The notes under the pieces: model-generated
What the model saw: only the letters and a program-made list of their open reading frames with translations
Databases searched by the model: none
Told to the model about the DNA's origin: nothing
Shown: positions 25,378 through 34,205 of the stretch, one piece after another
Layout: every line of letters starts with the position of its first letter
Numbering within the stretch: the stretch's first letter is position 1
Position numbers and translations under genes: made by a program
Source of the DNA: Phyllobacterium sophorae
GTDB lineage: Bacteria > Pseudomonadota > Alphaproteobacteria > Rhizobiales > Rhizobiaceae
Assembly (NCBI RefSeq): GCF_003010965.1
Contig: NZ_PGGM01000003.1
Location: 248,001-312,000, forward strand
Reading direction: 5' to 3'
DNA: 64,000 nucleotides

Positions 25378-26835
25378 TCATGCCGACCGGAATTTAGATC
25401 GGTAGACCTGTACTAGGTCATCTACACCCTTTCCAATCAGCGCAACGGGCATGGAGGCGTATCCGAATATGAACCCCGCACGTTGATCTGTTGGGGCCGC
25501 AAACAGACGCGAGATTGGGTAGATGCCAACACCTTCTTGCCTCGCGCAGCCGGCGAAACGCTCTTCATAGCTGGCAGTGAGGTGGTTGAACCACACGACG
25601 ACATGGAGGCCCGCCGACGTTCCAACGATGTCGACCTCTTCGCCTAACGCTTCGGCCATTGCATTCAGGAATACCGCACGCCTTTCGGCGTTCAGTCGCC
25701 TCATTTTTCGAACGTGGCTTTCATATGCGCCCGTTTCGATCATTGAAGCGAGAGCCTCTTGGTCGAAGCTCGAGCTGTGTCGATCGGTGATCTGCTTGCA
25801 TCGGACAAAGGGCTCCGCAAGCGTGCCAGGCAGCACCATGTAGCCAAGGCGGAGCGTTGGCGACAGCGTCTTGGATACGGTGCCGACATAGATGACCCGA
25901 CCTTGACCGGTCATCCACAGCGGCGGAATCGGACGCACGTCATATCGATACTCCCCGTCGTAGTCGTCCTCGATGATGTAGGTGTTCCCGGCGATCGCCC
26001 ATTCGATCAGGGCCTTGCGACGTCCGGACGGTAGGACGCCGCCCAGCGGAAACTGATGGCTGGGCGTCACAAATGCCAGGGCTATATCCTTAGGATCGGG
26101 AAGCCGAGAGGTGTCCATTCCATCCTTGTCGCACGTGATGGCGACGGGCATTGCTCCTGTAGCAAGCATCACGTTACGTGCCATCGCGTAGCAGGGCTCC
26201 TCGAGGACAACCTGGCCTCCCGGATCGACAAGCACCCGCGCACACAGGTCCAACGCCTGCTGGGAACCGCTGACAATGATGATCTGGGCGACATCGCATT
26301 CAATGCCACGGGCTCGCCAGAGGTAGCCTTGCAAGGCACGACGAAGTGCCAGGTTACCGGCTGGATGCTCATAGCCAAGCCGTTCTCGGTACGCCAAGAC
26401 TGCCCCGTTCAGGGCACGCCGCCAAGCCAGCTTGGGAAAGTCCGACGAAGCGACGTCGCCGTACCGGAAGTCGTATTGAAGCGCTGCCTGTTCCGCGCTG
26501 ATGTTCTTCGGCAATGCCATTGCACGCAAGGCATAGGCGGACACCTGGGGAGTGGTTTCCTGTGCTTGCGATACGGGTCTGGTGTACGGATGTCGTCCTT
26601 CGGACGTGACCGTCGGCTTCGCGCCCTGCCGCACCTGAATGTACCCCTCCGACATCAACTGGTCATAGGCGGCCGTCACCGTGGTCCTGGAAACGCCGAG
26701 TTCGTCCGCAAGCGCGCGGCTCGAGGGCAATCTCTCACCCGCATCGTAGACGCCAGACGTAATCTGGCCACGCAAAGACAGGTAAATGCGGCGGGTCGCG
26801 CCGCTCTTTCGTGAGCTCTTGACTAACTGGACCAA
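25378..26835 (-). CDS. MocR/PdxR-type GntR-aminotransferase regulator
   Basis: 485 aa from TTG 26835, with GGAA seven bases before it; the open frame upstream of this runs through the operator palindrome and has no good start. A GntR winged helix (about residues 12-80, LPSSRALADELGVSRTTVTA) is joined to a fold-type-I aminotransferase domain with EDDYDGEY and the PLP lysine in VSKTLSP. MocR proteins sense PLP or amino compounds and control a divergent gene. Here that gene is the PaiB-type flavin protein, with a perfect 9-bp inverted repeat between them. Confidence 0.92.
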   Translation of the reverse strand: MVQLVKSSRKSGATRRIYLSLRGQITSGVYDAGERLPSSRALADELGVSRTTVTAAYDQLMSEGYIQVRQGAKPTVTSEGRHPYTRPVSQAQETTPQVSAYALRAMALPKNISAEQAALQYDFRYGDVASSDFPKLAWRRALNGAVLAYRERLGYEHPAGNLALRRALQGYLWRARGIECDVAQIIIVSGSQQALDLCARVLVDPGGQVVLEEPCYAMARNVMLATGAMPVAITCDKDGMDTSRLPDPKDIALAFVTPSHQFPLGGVLPSGRRKALIEWAIAGNTYIIEDDYDGEYRYDVRPIPPLWMTGQGRVIYVGTVSKTLSPTLRLGYMVLPGTLAEPFVRCKQITDRHSSSFDQEALASMIETGAYESHVRKMRRLNAERRAVFLNAMAEALGEEVDIVGTSAGLHVVVWFNHLTASYEERFAGCARQEGVGIYPISRLFAAPTDQRAGFIFGYASMPVALIGKGVDDLVQVYRSKFRSA

Positions 26836-26847
26836 TGAAATATTCCA

Positions 26848-26875
26848 AAAGTGGCAGTGTATCTTGTGCCACTTT
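26848..26875. promoter_or_regulatory. inverted repeat, probable MocR operator
   Basis: AAAGTGGCA (26848-26856) and TGCCACTTT (26867-26875) are exact inverted copies separated by ten bases. It lies 12 bases upstream of the MocR TTG and 35 bases upstream of the PaiB-type start, so it can act on both promoters. Confidence 0.7.
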
Positions 26876-26910
26876 GATGTGAATAATGCGCTCACGTCAA
26901 GGAGATGCTT

Positions 26911-27534
26911 ATGTACACCCCGCCAGCCTTCGCCGTGGAAGACACGACCGAGCTTTACGAAATGATGCGGCAATGTCGCCTTGCCAATTTCGTGACGGCT
27001 ACACCCGATGGTCCGATGGCCACCCCCTTACCTATGTTCCTCGATGAGGCGGAGGGAGAAAGGGGCATCCTCTATGCGCATCTGGCGCGGCCGAACCCGC
27101 AGTGGCAGGCTCCTGTCATCGGACATGGACTTGCAGTCTTTATGGGACCGGACGCCTATGTGACGCCGTCCTGGTACGCCTCAAAAGCCGAGCATGGGAA
27201 GGTAGTCCCAACGTGGAACTACACAGCCGTCCATGCGAGCGGGCCGGTCGAGTTCTTCGAAGAAGCCGAACGACTATTTGAGGTGGTGTCGCGCCTCACG
27301 GGCATTCACGAGGTGTCACGCTCGCTACCTTGGGCAGTCACTGACGCTCCCGAAGCCTACATCAAGGCTCAGCTCCGCGGCATTGTCGGTGTTCGCATGC
27401 CCGTCGTTTCGCTGCAGGGGAAGCGCAAGATGAGCCAAAATCGCCCTGAGGCCGATCGCAAAGGGGTGAAACAGGGACTTGGCGATAGCCGCAGCCCTAC
27501 CGATCAGATCGTTTCTGACATGATCCGGGTCTGA
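26911..27534 (+). CDS. PaiB-family FMN-binding protein
   Basis: 207 aa from ATG 26911, seven bases after AAGGAG; the ATG at 26905 overlaps the ribosome site. It begins MYTPPAFAVEDTTELYEMMR and contains TPDGPMATPLPMFLD and KVVPTWNYTAVHASGPV, the diagnostic blocks of the PaiB (protease-production regulator) flavin-binding split-barrel fold. Such proteins bind FMN or haem and act in polyamine or stress regulation, with uncertain biochemistry. It is divergent from the MocR gene across a shared operator and is followed by a B3/B4-domain gene 44 bases on. Confidence 0.9.
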   Translation: MYTPPAFAVEDTTELYEMMRQCRLANFVTATPDGPMATPLPMFLDEAEGERGILYAHLARPNPQWQAPVIGHGLAVFMGPDAYVTPSWYASKAEHGKVVPTWNYTAVHASGPVEFFEEAERLFEVVSRLTGIHEVSRSLPWAVTDAPEAYIKAQLRGIVGVRMPVVSLQGKRKMSQNRPEADRKGVKQGLGDSRSPTDQIVSDMIRV

Positions 27535-27578
27535 GACGAGCAATTGGGTTTTGAGTGGAATTCTGGAGTTAGCAATAG

Positions 27579-28262
27579 ATGTTTGAATCACCCGTGATCG
27601 ACGAACGGATCAAGGAAATCGCCCCCGGTTTCAGAGCGATGAGCATTCATGTCGATGCGACAAATGCCGGAGAAGGAAGCCTTCCCACAGGGCTTCTGAC
27701 AGATGCCTGCGATTACGTCTTGCGGGGCGGCCCAGCATGGGCGGACGCCCATTTGACCAGTTGGGCCGACGCCTATACCCGGTTCGGAGCCAAGCCCAAT
27801 CGGACACCCTGTTCGTCGCAAGCACTGAGAAAGCGGGTGTTGAAGGACGGAATGATTCCTTCGATCAATCCTGTCGTCGATCTCTATAACGCCGTCAGTC
27901 TCAAATATGCCATTCCCGTTGGCGGCGAGAACTACGATGCCTATGCTGGGCGTCCGCTTCTTACCGTGGCCGACGGACGCGAACCATTCGAAACAGTCAT
28001 GAACGGCGAAGTGGTGATCGAGAAGCCGCTCCCTGGAGAGGTCATCTGGCGAGACGATGCGGGCGTCACATGCCGGCGTTGGAACTGGCGGCAGGGCACG
28101 CGCACCCGACTGGAGGCAGCCGATGGTCGAATGTGGTTTGTGTTGGAAAGCCTTGAGACAATGCCAGAAGGCGCGCTTGCAGAAGCGTCGGACATGCTGG
28201 TTGAAGGGCTAAATACGCTGATGCCCGATTGTTTGGTGTTCGCTCAGAGAATCGCCGTCTGA
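27579..28262 (+). CDS. B3/B4 tRNA-binding domain protein (PheRS-beta-like)
   Basis: 227 aa. It consists of a stand-alone B3/B4 domain, as in the editing region of phenylalanyl-tRNA synthetase beta: GAKPNRTPCSSQALRKRVLK, then PSINPVVDLYNAVSLKYAIPVGG, YAGRPLLTVADG and GEVIWRDDAG. Free-standing versions may clear misacylated tRNA or bind free amino acids; the function is not established. It probably forms an operon with the PaiB-type gene and so falls under MocR control, which hints at an amino-compound response. Confidence 0.88.
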   Translation: MFESPVIDERIKEIAPGFRAMSIHVDATNAGEGSLPTGLLTDACDYVLRGGPAWADAHLTSWADAYTRFGAKPNRTPCSSQALRKRVLKDGMIPSINPVVDLYNAVSLKYAIPVGGENYDAYAGRPLLTVADGREPFETVMNGEVVIEKPLPGEVIWRDDAGVTCRRWNWRQGTRTRLEAADGRMWFVLESLETMPEGALAEASDMLVEGLNTLMPDCLVFAQRIAV

Positions 28263-28527
28263 GGATGACTTGTCCGCTGATGGCGCAAAGTTGCCATAGC
28301 GCTCCATGGCCGGTCACATTTGATACCGAATCCCGGAATTATCTCGCCGAGGTGTGAGTGGCACACCGCTTACGGTAAATCCGCCTGTGCAGGCAGCATT
28401 TGACGGAAGGCCGCTAGCGAAGAAAAAAGGATTGTTATCATGGCTGTTTGGAAAATAACCTTTTAACCGCCTACAGCTGCGGTCCACTCAGTCGGCAGCC
28501 TATATCGTAGGCAAACCGGTTTCAGAA

Positions 28528-29432
28528 TTATTGGGTGTGGCCAGCTGATGGAGCAATGATTGTTTTGGAATATACTCTCCGCCCATCAGCTGCCTTCGGC
28601 GAAAGCTGGTACCCGACCTTCTCTAAAAACTGGTGTGCAGAAGTCCAATACTCTTCTGTGCCCGCCACAAGCGTCGATGCTCTGCCTTCGCAAATGGAAA
28701 GCGCGGCTTCAAGCAGTGCGCTGCCAACACCAATTCTACGCGAACTTGGTTCAACGCAAAGATGGGCCAGTTCCGCTTTCTGGTTTCTCGACCCCCGTAC
28801 AAAGACCCATCCTACGATGTCCCCGTCCCTCAATGCGACCCGAATCTGGTGCTTATCGGCACCGACTGAAGACCGCCAAGACGCGAAATCTGCAATCATT
28901 GGGCTTTCTTGATTCGGAAAGGCAGGTACTCGCGGGCGTGAATGATGGAGTGCCGGTGGATTACCCACCCGAGCTCACCATTCCTCGGCTCCCTTACAAT
29001 TGTCTTGCCATCGCCGCTGTATCCGACAGTACCAAGAACTGATCGAATCTCGTCCATGGATTCGAGCAGGCGTCGCTTCCCGGATGCAGACAGATTGCCA
29101 ATTACAGCGTCCAGTGCGGCATTCAAGTTCTTCAAGAACGGCGTGTCCTTGATCAGACAAGTTGATTAGCTGCCGTTTCGCGTTCCAGTCGTCCGCAGCT
29201 TTTTCCACAAGGCCGAGCGAGAGCATTCTCGAAAGAATCCGGCTGATCTGGGCCCTATCCATCGCCAAGCTTGATCCCAGCAGCGTTGCTGTTGTGGTTC
29301 CAGCCGCCGCGATTTCGGACGCGATCCTGTGCATTGCAATCGTGTAACCGCTTTTTGAGTACGTTCGGTCAGCAATCCGAATTTGGCTGTATAGAAGCCG
29401 TTGAAGCGCCGTATCTCTTTTGTTGATTGCAT
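28528..29432 (-). pseudogene. broken MarR-GNAT fusion gene
   Basis: Four consecutive fragments on the minus strand, each in a new frame, add up to one MarR/GNAT fusion protein. They are MQSTKEIRRFNGFYTAKFGL from ATG 29432 (AGAGGA upstream); IAMHRIASEIAAAGTTTATL with DRAQISRILSRMLSLGLVEK, the winged helix; LGWVIHRHSIIHAREYLPF, the linker signature of this family; and AELAHLCVEPSSRRIGVGSA, the acetyl-CoA motif. The intact family is about 310 aa. At least three frameshifts make it inactive unless they are sequencing errors. Confidence 0.75.
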
Positions 29433-29640
29433 CAACAATATTCCTCTGGATGGACCGGAACTATGATTTATGATGATGCTATCAACATATCGTAAACGTC
29501 GGCGGGCCACCTGACCGCATCCCTTCATTAGTCGACCATGATTTGGCGCGCTTTGTTCGCAGGATGGTAGCTCAACCGGTTCCCTGTAGATTAGCGAGAA
29601 CCCGTGAGATCAGAGCCAGCGGATCTGGGTGCCGTCGCCC

Positions 29641-30885
29641 TCACTTGTGCTCCATGGCGATCAAGCGCCCACGTAGGAAAACAACACCGATCAAGGTAAT
29701 CATCGCAAATGCTGCCCCCGTCAGGAACGTGCTCTGCGCGCCCAGCAGTTCCCATACGCCACCCGCGATGATGCTGGCGGCAAGAAGCGCCAGTCCGGTG
29801 AATAGATTGAACATGCCAAAAGCGGTTCCGCGGAGTTCCTCGGGTGCGGTGTCAGCAATCAGTGTGGCAAGTAACCCTTGTGCACACCCCATATGCAGCC
29901 CCCACAGAGCCACACCCACGCCGACCCAAAGGATGTCCGTCGCAAATGCCAGAACCACATCGGCAACCAGCAGTAGCACCAGACCGACGGCGAGGAGTGG
30001 AATCCGGTCGATACGATCCGACAGGATGCCCATCGGAAACGCCGACACCGAATAGGCAATGTTCATGATCACCAGAACGACAGGAACCAGCATCAGGGGC
30101 AGACCGATCGACTGTGCCCGAAGCACCAGAAATGCCTCACTGAATCTTGCCAAGGTGAACACGACTGCGATGGCGACGACCCACCAATAGGCTGTGCCCA
30201 GCCGCCTCAGTTTACTGCGATGCAATGGCATGGCAACGCGGCGCAGACTTCTTGGGCGCTCCGGTTCGCGGACAGCCACGACAAGTACCCCGACCGACAA
30301 AAATGCCGGAATGACGGCAATCCAGAAAACCGCTGGGAATTGGTCCGCCGTCATCCACATCAGGCCGATGGCTAAAACCGGTCCGAGGAAAGCCCCAACC
30401 GTATCGAGCGACTGCCTGAGGCCAAAACTGGCTCCGCGCAAATGAACAGGGCTGATGTCGGCAACAAGCGCGTCTCTGGGCGCTCCCCGAATGCCTTTGC
30501 CGATACGGTCAATGAACCGGGCCGCAATCAGCCATTCAACCGAGGCAGCGAGCGGGAAGATCGGCTTGGTTAATGCCGCCAAACCATAGCCGATTACGGC
30601 CAGGAGCTTGCGCTTGCCAAGCCAATCGCTCAGCGCACCCGAAAAGACCTTGGTGACCGAGGCGGTCGCTTCGGCAATGCCTTCGATAATGCCGACGGTC
30701 AGCGCCGACGTGCCGAGCACCGTCACCATATAGACAGGCAACAGCGCATGAATCATCTCCGAAGAGATGTCCATCAGCAGGGAAACGAATCCGAGCGCCC
30801 ACACACCTGCCGGAAGATTGCGCCATGTCGCCTGCGGCGTTGCAATGTTGACTGTCATCGGATGCTGCCGATCTTCCAGTTTCAT
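29641..30885 (-). CDS. MFS transporter
   Basis: 414 aa with about twelve hydrophobic segments. The loop between helices 2 and 3 carries the MFS motif (GALSDWLGKRK), and RIGKGIRGAPRDALVADISP is a strong signature of a bacterial MFS subgroup often found next to ChrB-like genes. Its ATG overlaps the stop of the ChrB-N gene as ATGA, so the two are co-translated. It is expected to export a small compound at the inner membrane; chromate or another stress-related solute is suggested only by the neighbour. Confidence 0.9.
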   Translation of the reverse strand: MKLEDRQHPMTVNIATPQATWRNLPAGVWALGFVSLLMDISSEMIHALLPVYMVTVLGTSALTVGIIEGIAEATASVTKVFSGALSDWLGKRKLLAVIGYGLAALTKPIFPLAASVEWLIAARFIDRIGKGIRGAPRDALVADISPVHLRGASFGLRQSLDTVGAFLGPVLAIGLMWMTADQFPAVFWIAVIPAFLSVGVLVVAVREPERPRSLRRVAMPLHRSKLRRLGTAYWWVVAIAVVFTLARFSEAFLVLRAQSIGLPLMLVPVVLVIMNIAYSVSAFPMGILSDRIDRIPLLAVGLVLLLVADVVLAFATDILWVGVGVALWGLHMGCAQGLLATLIADTAPEELRGTAFGMFNLFTGLALLAASIIAGGVWELLGAQSTFLTGAAFAMITLIGVVFLRGRLIAMEHK

Positions 30886-31424
30886 TTGTTTTCATCGTGG
30901 GCATCGAAGACGCGCTGTGCATAGCTTTCCAGCAACGCCTCGCAGCCCCGAAGCCTTTCGGCAGCCTCGTCAGCCAATGTGGCTCCGTAAAAATCAAGCT
31001 TTCGGATCTTTTCCAGCCAGCCCTGGAGCTTCTTCAGGTCCGTATCTTCTTCCTCGAGCTCCGCGTAGGTGAATTTGTTGATCGCGATCTCCTTGGCGAT
31101 CTCGGCTTCAAAATCGGCGCATCGGCCAAGAAATTCACGATACTGCTCGTCCCGGTCGTCCTTGAAGCGGGCTACGACCTTGTCTTCCTGACTGCGATCC
31201 AATGCGACAGTCTCCAAAATCACTGCCTCACCGCGCATCTCGGCAATATCGTTCCCGAGCATCTTGAGCCGTCGAACATGGTCGTCGGCCTTGGGCAGCA
31301 GGCAAACACCGTTCTGCAGATATATCGCCCCCATACCCTTTAGCCGACGCCATAGCGCGACCCGTTTGGAGGCCGGATCCGGCGGGACCTTATAGGTGAG
31401 CAGCAGCCAAGTGATTTTTACCAT
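30882..31424 (-). CDS. ChrB N-terminal-domain protein
   Basis: 180 aa from ATG 31424. It starts KITWLLLTYKVPPDPASKRV and continues with ALWRRLKGMGAIYLQNGVCL, the hallmark of the ChrB N-terminal domain of chromate-resistance regulators. The C-terminal ChrB domain (rhodanese-like) is absent, so this is a stand-alone N domain with a helical tail. In canonical loci ChrB activates chrA, but here it is co-translated with an MFS gene instead. A regulatory or sensing role for that transporter is inferred. Confidence 0.82.
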   Translation of the reverse strand: MVKITWLLLTYKVPPDPASKRVALWRRLKGMGAIYLQNGVCLLPKADDHVRRLKMLGNDIAEMRGEAVILETVALDRSQEDKVVARFKDDRDEQYREFLGRCADFEAEIAKEIAINKFTYAELEEEDTDLKKLQGWLEKIRKLDFYGATLADEAAERLRGCEALLESYAQRVFDAHDENK

Positions 31425-31678
31425 GGCTACTTCATAATGTAACGGTCGTAACAAATCAATTGGACGGAATGATGCAAATCAATTGCACACCGCGGACGAC
31501 AACCAATGCTTTGGAAGAACTAACAGCTACCCCGTCCAGCTTAGTTGGGGCAAATAATTCCCTTATGGGATCGTTCTTGAGAAATGGGTGCCCGGCATTG
31601 CCCTGAAGAACGTGATGTACTGACAGACTTGAATCGATGCGACTGCCTCACTGAGTGCAGCCCCGGGAGCTTCGTGCA

Positions 31679-31915
31679 ATGGCGATCTTTTCTGACATCG
31701 AGGTTCACGACGAATTTCGAGAAATGCTTCAGCGGCTAGGAACCATCGAAGGCAATAATGCAGTCGGCCGACATGAACTGGATGTGCTGCGGAATGTGCT
31801 CGCCTTCTCCATGGCGCGACTTCGCAAACCGCGTGCGGATGAATCCACGAACGATAATCGAGCCAATCCAGGGAGCGGAGCGTGCAATGCTGCTTCTCTG
31901 AAATGTGAACAATAA
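31679..31915 (+). CDS. small hypothetical protein
   Basis: 78 aa from ATG 31679 with GGGAG about ten bases upstream. The N-terminal part (MAIFSDIEVHDEFREMLQRL, then ELDVLRNVLAFSMARLRK) looks like an amphipathic helical protein; the tail is low-complexity. No family is recognised. It lies before another small plus-strand gene, so a pair of small genes is possible. Support is limited to the ribosome site and protein-like composition. Confidence 0.35.
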   Translation: MAIFSDIEVHDEFREMLQRLGTIEGNNAVGRHELDVLRNVLAFSMARLRKPRADESTNDNRANPGSGACNAASLKCEQ

Positions 31916-31983
31916 GGCGTGCATCCCATTGGGGTGGAGACAACCAATCAAAGTTTGGAGACATTGTTGCAGGGAGAGACGCC

Positions 31984-32169
31984 GTGACGGAAGAACTCAT
32001 AGCAAGTCTAAAATCGGAAGCTGAATCTGTCCGCGAACAAATCCTGGTTGTCAGAGAAAGTCACGGTGACGAGCCGATAGACCATCTCAACGCGTCTCTC
32101 GAAGCGCTCGAGCAAAGACTCGCGGATGTGGAAAACCGCCTCCAGCTGATCACCTATAGAGCCCTTTGA
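31984..32169 (+). CDS. small coiled-coil protein, 61 aa
   Basis: Starts at GTG 31984, six bases after GGGAGAG. The product is one long amphipathic helix with heptad spacing (LIASLKSEAESVREQILVV and LEALEQRLADVENRLQLI), predicted to form a coiled coil. No family is recognised. It ends 31 bases before the convergent DUF982 gene. Short heptad proteins like this are common and rarely characterised. Confidence 0.5.
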   Translation: MTEELIASLKSEAESVREQILVVRESHGDEPIDHLNASLEALEQRLADVENRLQLITYRAL

Positions 32170-32199
32170 GCACCGCGCTGTCGGTGGAGCTTTCCGGCG

Positions 32200-32478
32200 T
32201 TATTCCTCACGCGGCGTCGCGGCGGCCTTGATAGGATAGTCTACGAGAATTCCTGCTTCCTTTGCAGCCTCTATAAAGGCGGATCGTGCAGCGGCGGTGC
32301 TTGTTTTTGCCTCCAATGCATCAAAGCAATGCTGACGGGCAAGCTTCAACTTCGGACCATCATAGGTTGGCCACTTCATCAGGAGAAATTCCGCCGCTTC
32401 CGTGACTGAGCAGACATTCTTTGGTCTGCCCAGTCGGGCCGCTTCGATTGTCACAGGAGGAAATGGATAGGTCATCAT
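32200..32478 (-). CDS. DUF982 family protein
   Basis: 92 aa from ATG 32478 (or the adjacent ATG 32475), with AAGGA about eight bases before it. The sequence fits DUF982: PVTIEAARLGRPKNVCSVTE, AAEFLLMKWP and a conserved CFDALEAK block with a helical end. These small proteins are abundant in rhizobia, often in many copies, and have no known function. It follows the FMN reductase gene on the same strand after 65 bases but need not share its role. Confidence 0.82.
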   Translation of the reverse strand: MMTYPFPPVTIEAARLGRPKNVCSVTEAAEFLLMKWPTYDGPKLKLARQHCFDALEAKTSTAAARSAFIEAAKEAGILVDYPIKAAATPREE

Positions 32479-32543
32479 GGAAATCGTCCTTCTGTCGGTA
32501 AAATCCCGTGGGAGCCTGCAAAGGCCGACGGTGCGCGCGGCGC

Positions 32544-33104
32544 TCACTCCGCAGCGCTTGTGATGGCATCTCGAGGATTGAGAAATGGCCGGACTTCACG
32601 CACAGCCTGCGCGATTCTGGAACCAATATGTTCGGTCACAATCTCATAGTCCTGGAAATCGCGATCGATGGCGAAGATGCCGGTGGGCAGGGTATGAGCC
32701 ATGAAAAAGCCGAACAGCGGACGCAATTGATGCTCGATGATCAGGGCGTGGCGATCACTTCCTCCTGTCGCCGTCAACAATACAGGCTTACCTTGCAGAG
32801 CAAACGGGTCGAGCAGGTCAATGACGTGCTTGAACAATCCCGTGTAGCTGCCCTTGTACGTCGGGGTTCCGACAACCAGGACGTCAGCTGCCAATATTCT
32901 TGCAATAATTCGCTCACCGGCATCATCGAGATTTCCCGCATGGCGGGCAGATCCAAGCGTATCGCCAAAATCGATCAGATCATATACCTCTGACGCCAGT
33001 CCGTACTGCTTGCCGATACGGCCGACCACGTCGGCGACGAGTGATCTGCTCTTCGATGGGCGCTGGAAATTCCCAGAAATGCCGACAACCGCCGGATTGG
33101 GCAT
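32544..33104 (-). CDS. NAD(P)H-dependent FMN reductase, MsuE type
   Basis: 186 aa flavodoxin-fold reductase. GNFQRPSKSRSLVADV at residues about 11-26 is the FMN phosphate loop, and LVVGTPTYKGSYTGLFKHVIDLLDP is the second FMN-binding signature, characteristic of the MsuE/SsuE sulfur-starvation reductases. It would supply reduced FMN in the cytoplasm to two-component flavin monooxygenases. Three complete luciferase-like monooxygenase genes and the start of a fourth lie within 31 kb, with no other flavin reductase in view, so it is the likely partner. Its gene is 222 bases beyond the dipeptide-type permease operon. Confidence 0.9.
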   Translation of the reverse strand: MPNPAVVGISGNFQRPSKSRSLVADVVGRIGKQYGLASEVYDLIDFGDTLGSARHAGNLDDAGERIIARILAADVLVVGTPTYKGSYTGLFKHVIDLLDPFALQGKPVLLTATGGSDRHALIIEHQLRPLFGFFMAHTLPTGIFAIDRDFQDYEIVTEHIGSRIAQAVREVRPFLNPRDAITSAAE

Positions 33105-33326
33105 GAGACTGTATCCTTTTGTTTATGACGCCGCAGCTGCGGCAATGCTCGAACAATATCAAGTCTTTGAAGGGAGCGAAGGAAACAGGCGTCCAACTAT
33201 GCCGGATTACGGGCAATTAATTCGCGGACTTTAGCATGCTCAAGGTAAGAAAGCCTCCGTGCCTGATCTCCGCCCTCGCCTGGAAAACTCATCCCAAGTC
33301 AAGGCCGGCGAGCCGCTCCTCCGAAA

Positions 33327-34205
33327 TCAAGGACTATCTTCAAAAGCGCCCAAGCTGTGGGCGATGAGATTGGTGGCCAGGACGAGCGAGACGATTGCGC
33401 CTGAGTTGAACAGCACGACCCACCACATCCCGCCCGTCAGAAAGCCGTATCCCTCGGCAATCGCCAGCCCCCAGTCGGCCGATGGCGGCTGTATCCCCAA
33501 GCCGAGAAAACTCAACGTCGCAACCGCAAAAAATGCGTATCCCAAGCGCGTGACGAGTTCGACCATGATCGTTTCCCGTACGTTGGGCAGAATTTCCAGG
33601 AACATGATGCTCAACGCGTTCTCGCCGCTCAACCGGGCTGCGCTGATGTAATCCTGCTCACGCTGCTCACGCACTGCACTGCGTACTGTTCTCGCAACCA
33701 GGGGCGTGTACGCCAGCCCAATCACCGTAATCACAGTGATGTTCGATGGTCCGATTGCGACGAGGGTCATCATCACCACCACAACGAACGGCAATGCCAT
33801 GAAGGCATCGAGGATCCGCCCTCCGACAATATCGGTCAATCCGCCGACATAGCCGAGAATGAGTCCCACTAAACTGCCCGACACAACGCCGAGCAATGTG
33901 GCAAGCGGGGCTATAAGCAGAATATCGCGCGAGCCCACGATAATCCTGGAGAGCACATCCCGACCAAGCTGGTCCGTCCCGAACCAATGTAGACCGTCCG
34001 GCGGAGTGAGTGTCGACAGCAGATCGTCGGCGTAGGGATCGAATGGTACGAAAGCATTGCCGAACAGCGCACAAGCGAGCCAAAAGAGCAGGACTGACGC
34101 GCCGATGACGACTGGAGGCTTTGCGAATCGTTCGACAACGCGGCGGATCGAAGTGGCTCGATCGACCGGGGCTTGTCTCGCGGCAAGGCTCATATCACCG
34201 GTCAT
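33327..34205 (-). CDS. dipeptide-type ABC transporter permease, DppC family
   Basis: 292 aa. The N-terminal cytoplasmic part and first helix (VVIGASVLLFWLACALFGNAF) are followed by the family motif DGLHWFGTDQLGRDVLSRII, six membrane segments and an EAA-type loop (ISAARLSGENALSIMFLEIL). This is the second permease of an importer for peptides, nickel or other small oligomers. The start overlaps the DppB-type stop by 4 bases. With its partner permease, a binding protein and the divergent double ATPase it forms a complete importer beside a luciferase-like monooxygenase. Confidence 0.93.
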   Translation of the reverse strand: MTGDMSLAARQAPVDRATSIRRVVERFAKPPVVIGASVLLFWLACALFGNAFVPFDPYADDLLSTLTPPDGLHWFGTDQLGRDVLSRIIVGSRDILLIAPLATLLGVVSGSLVGLILGYVGGLTDIVGGRILDAFMALPFVVVVMMTLVAIGPSNITVITVIGLAYTPLVARTVRSAVREQREQDYISAARLSGENALSIMFLEILPNVRETIMVELVTRLGYAFFAVATLSFLGLGIQPPSADWGLAIAEGYGFLTGGMWWVVLFNSGAIVSLVLATNLIAHSLGAFEDSP

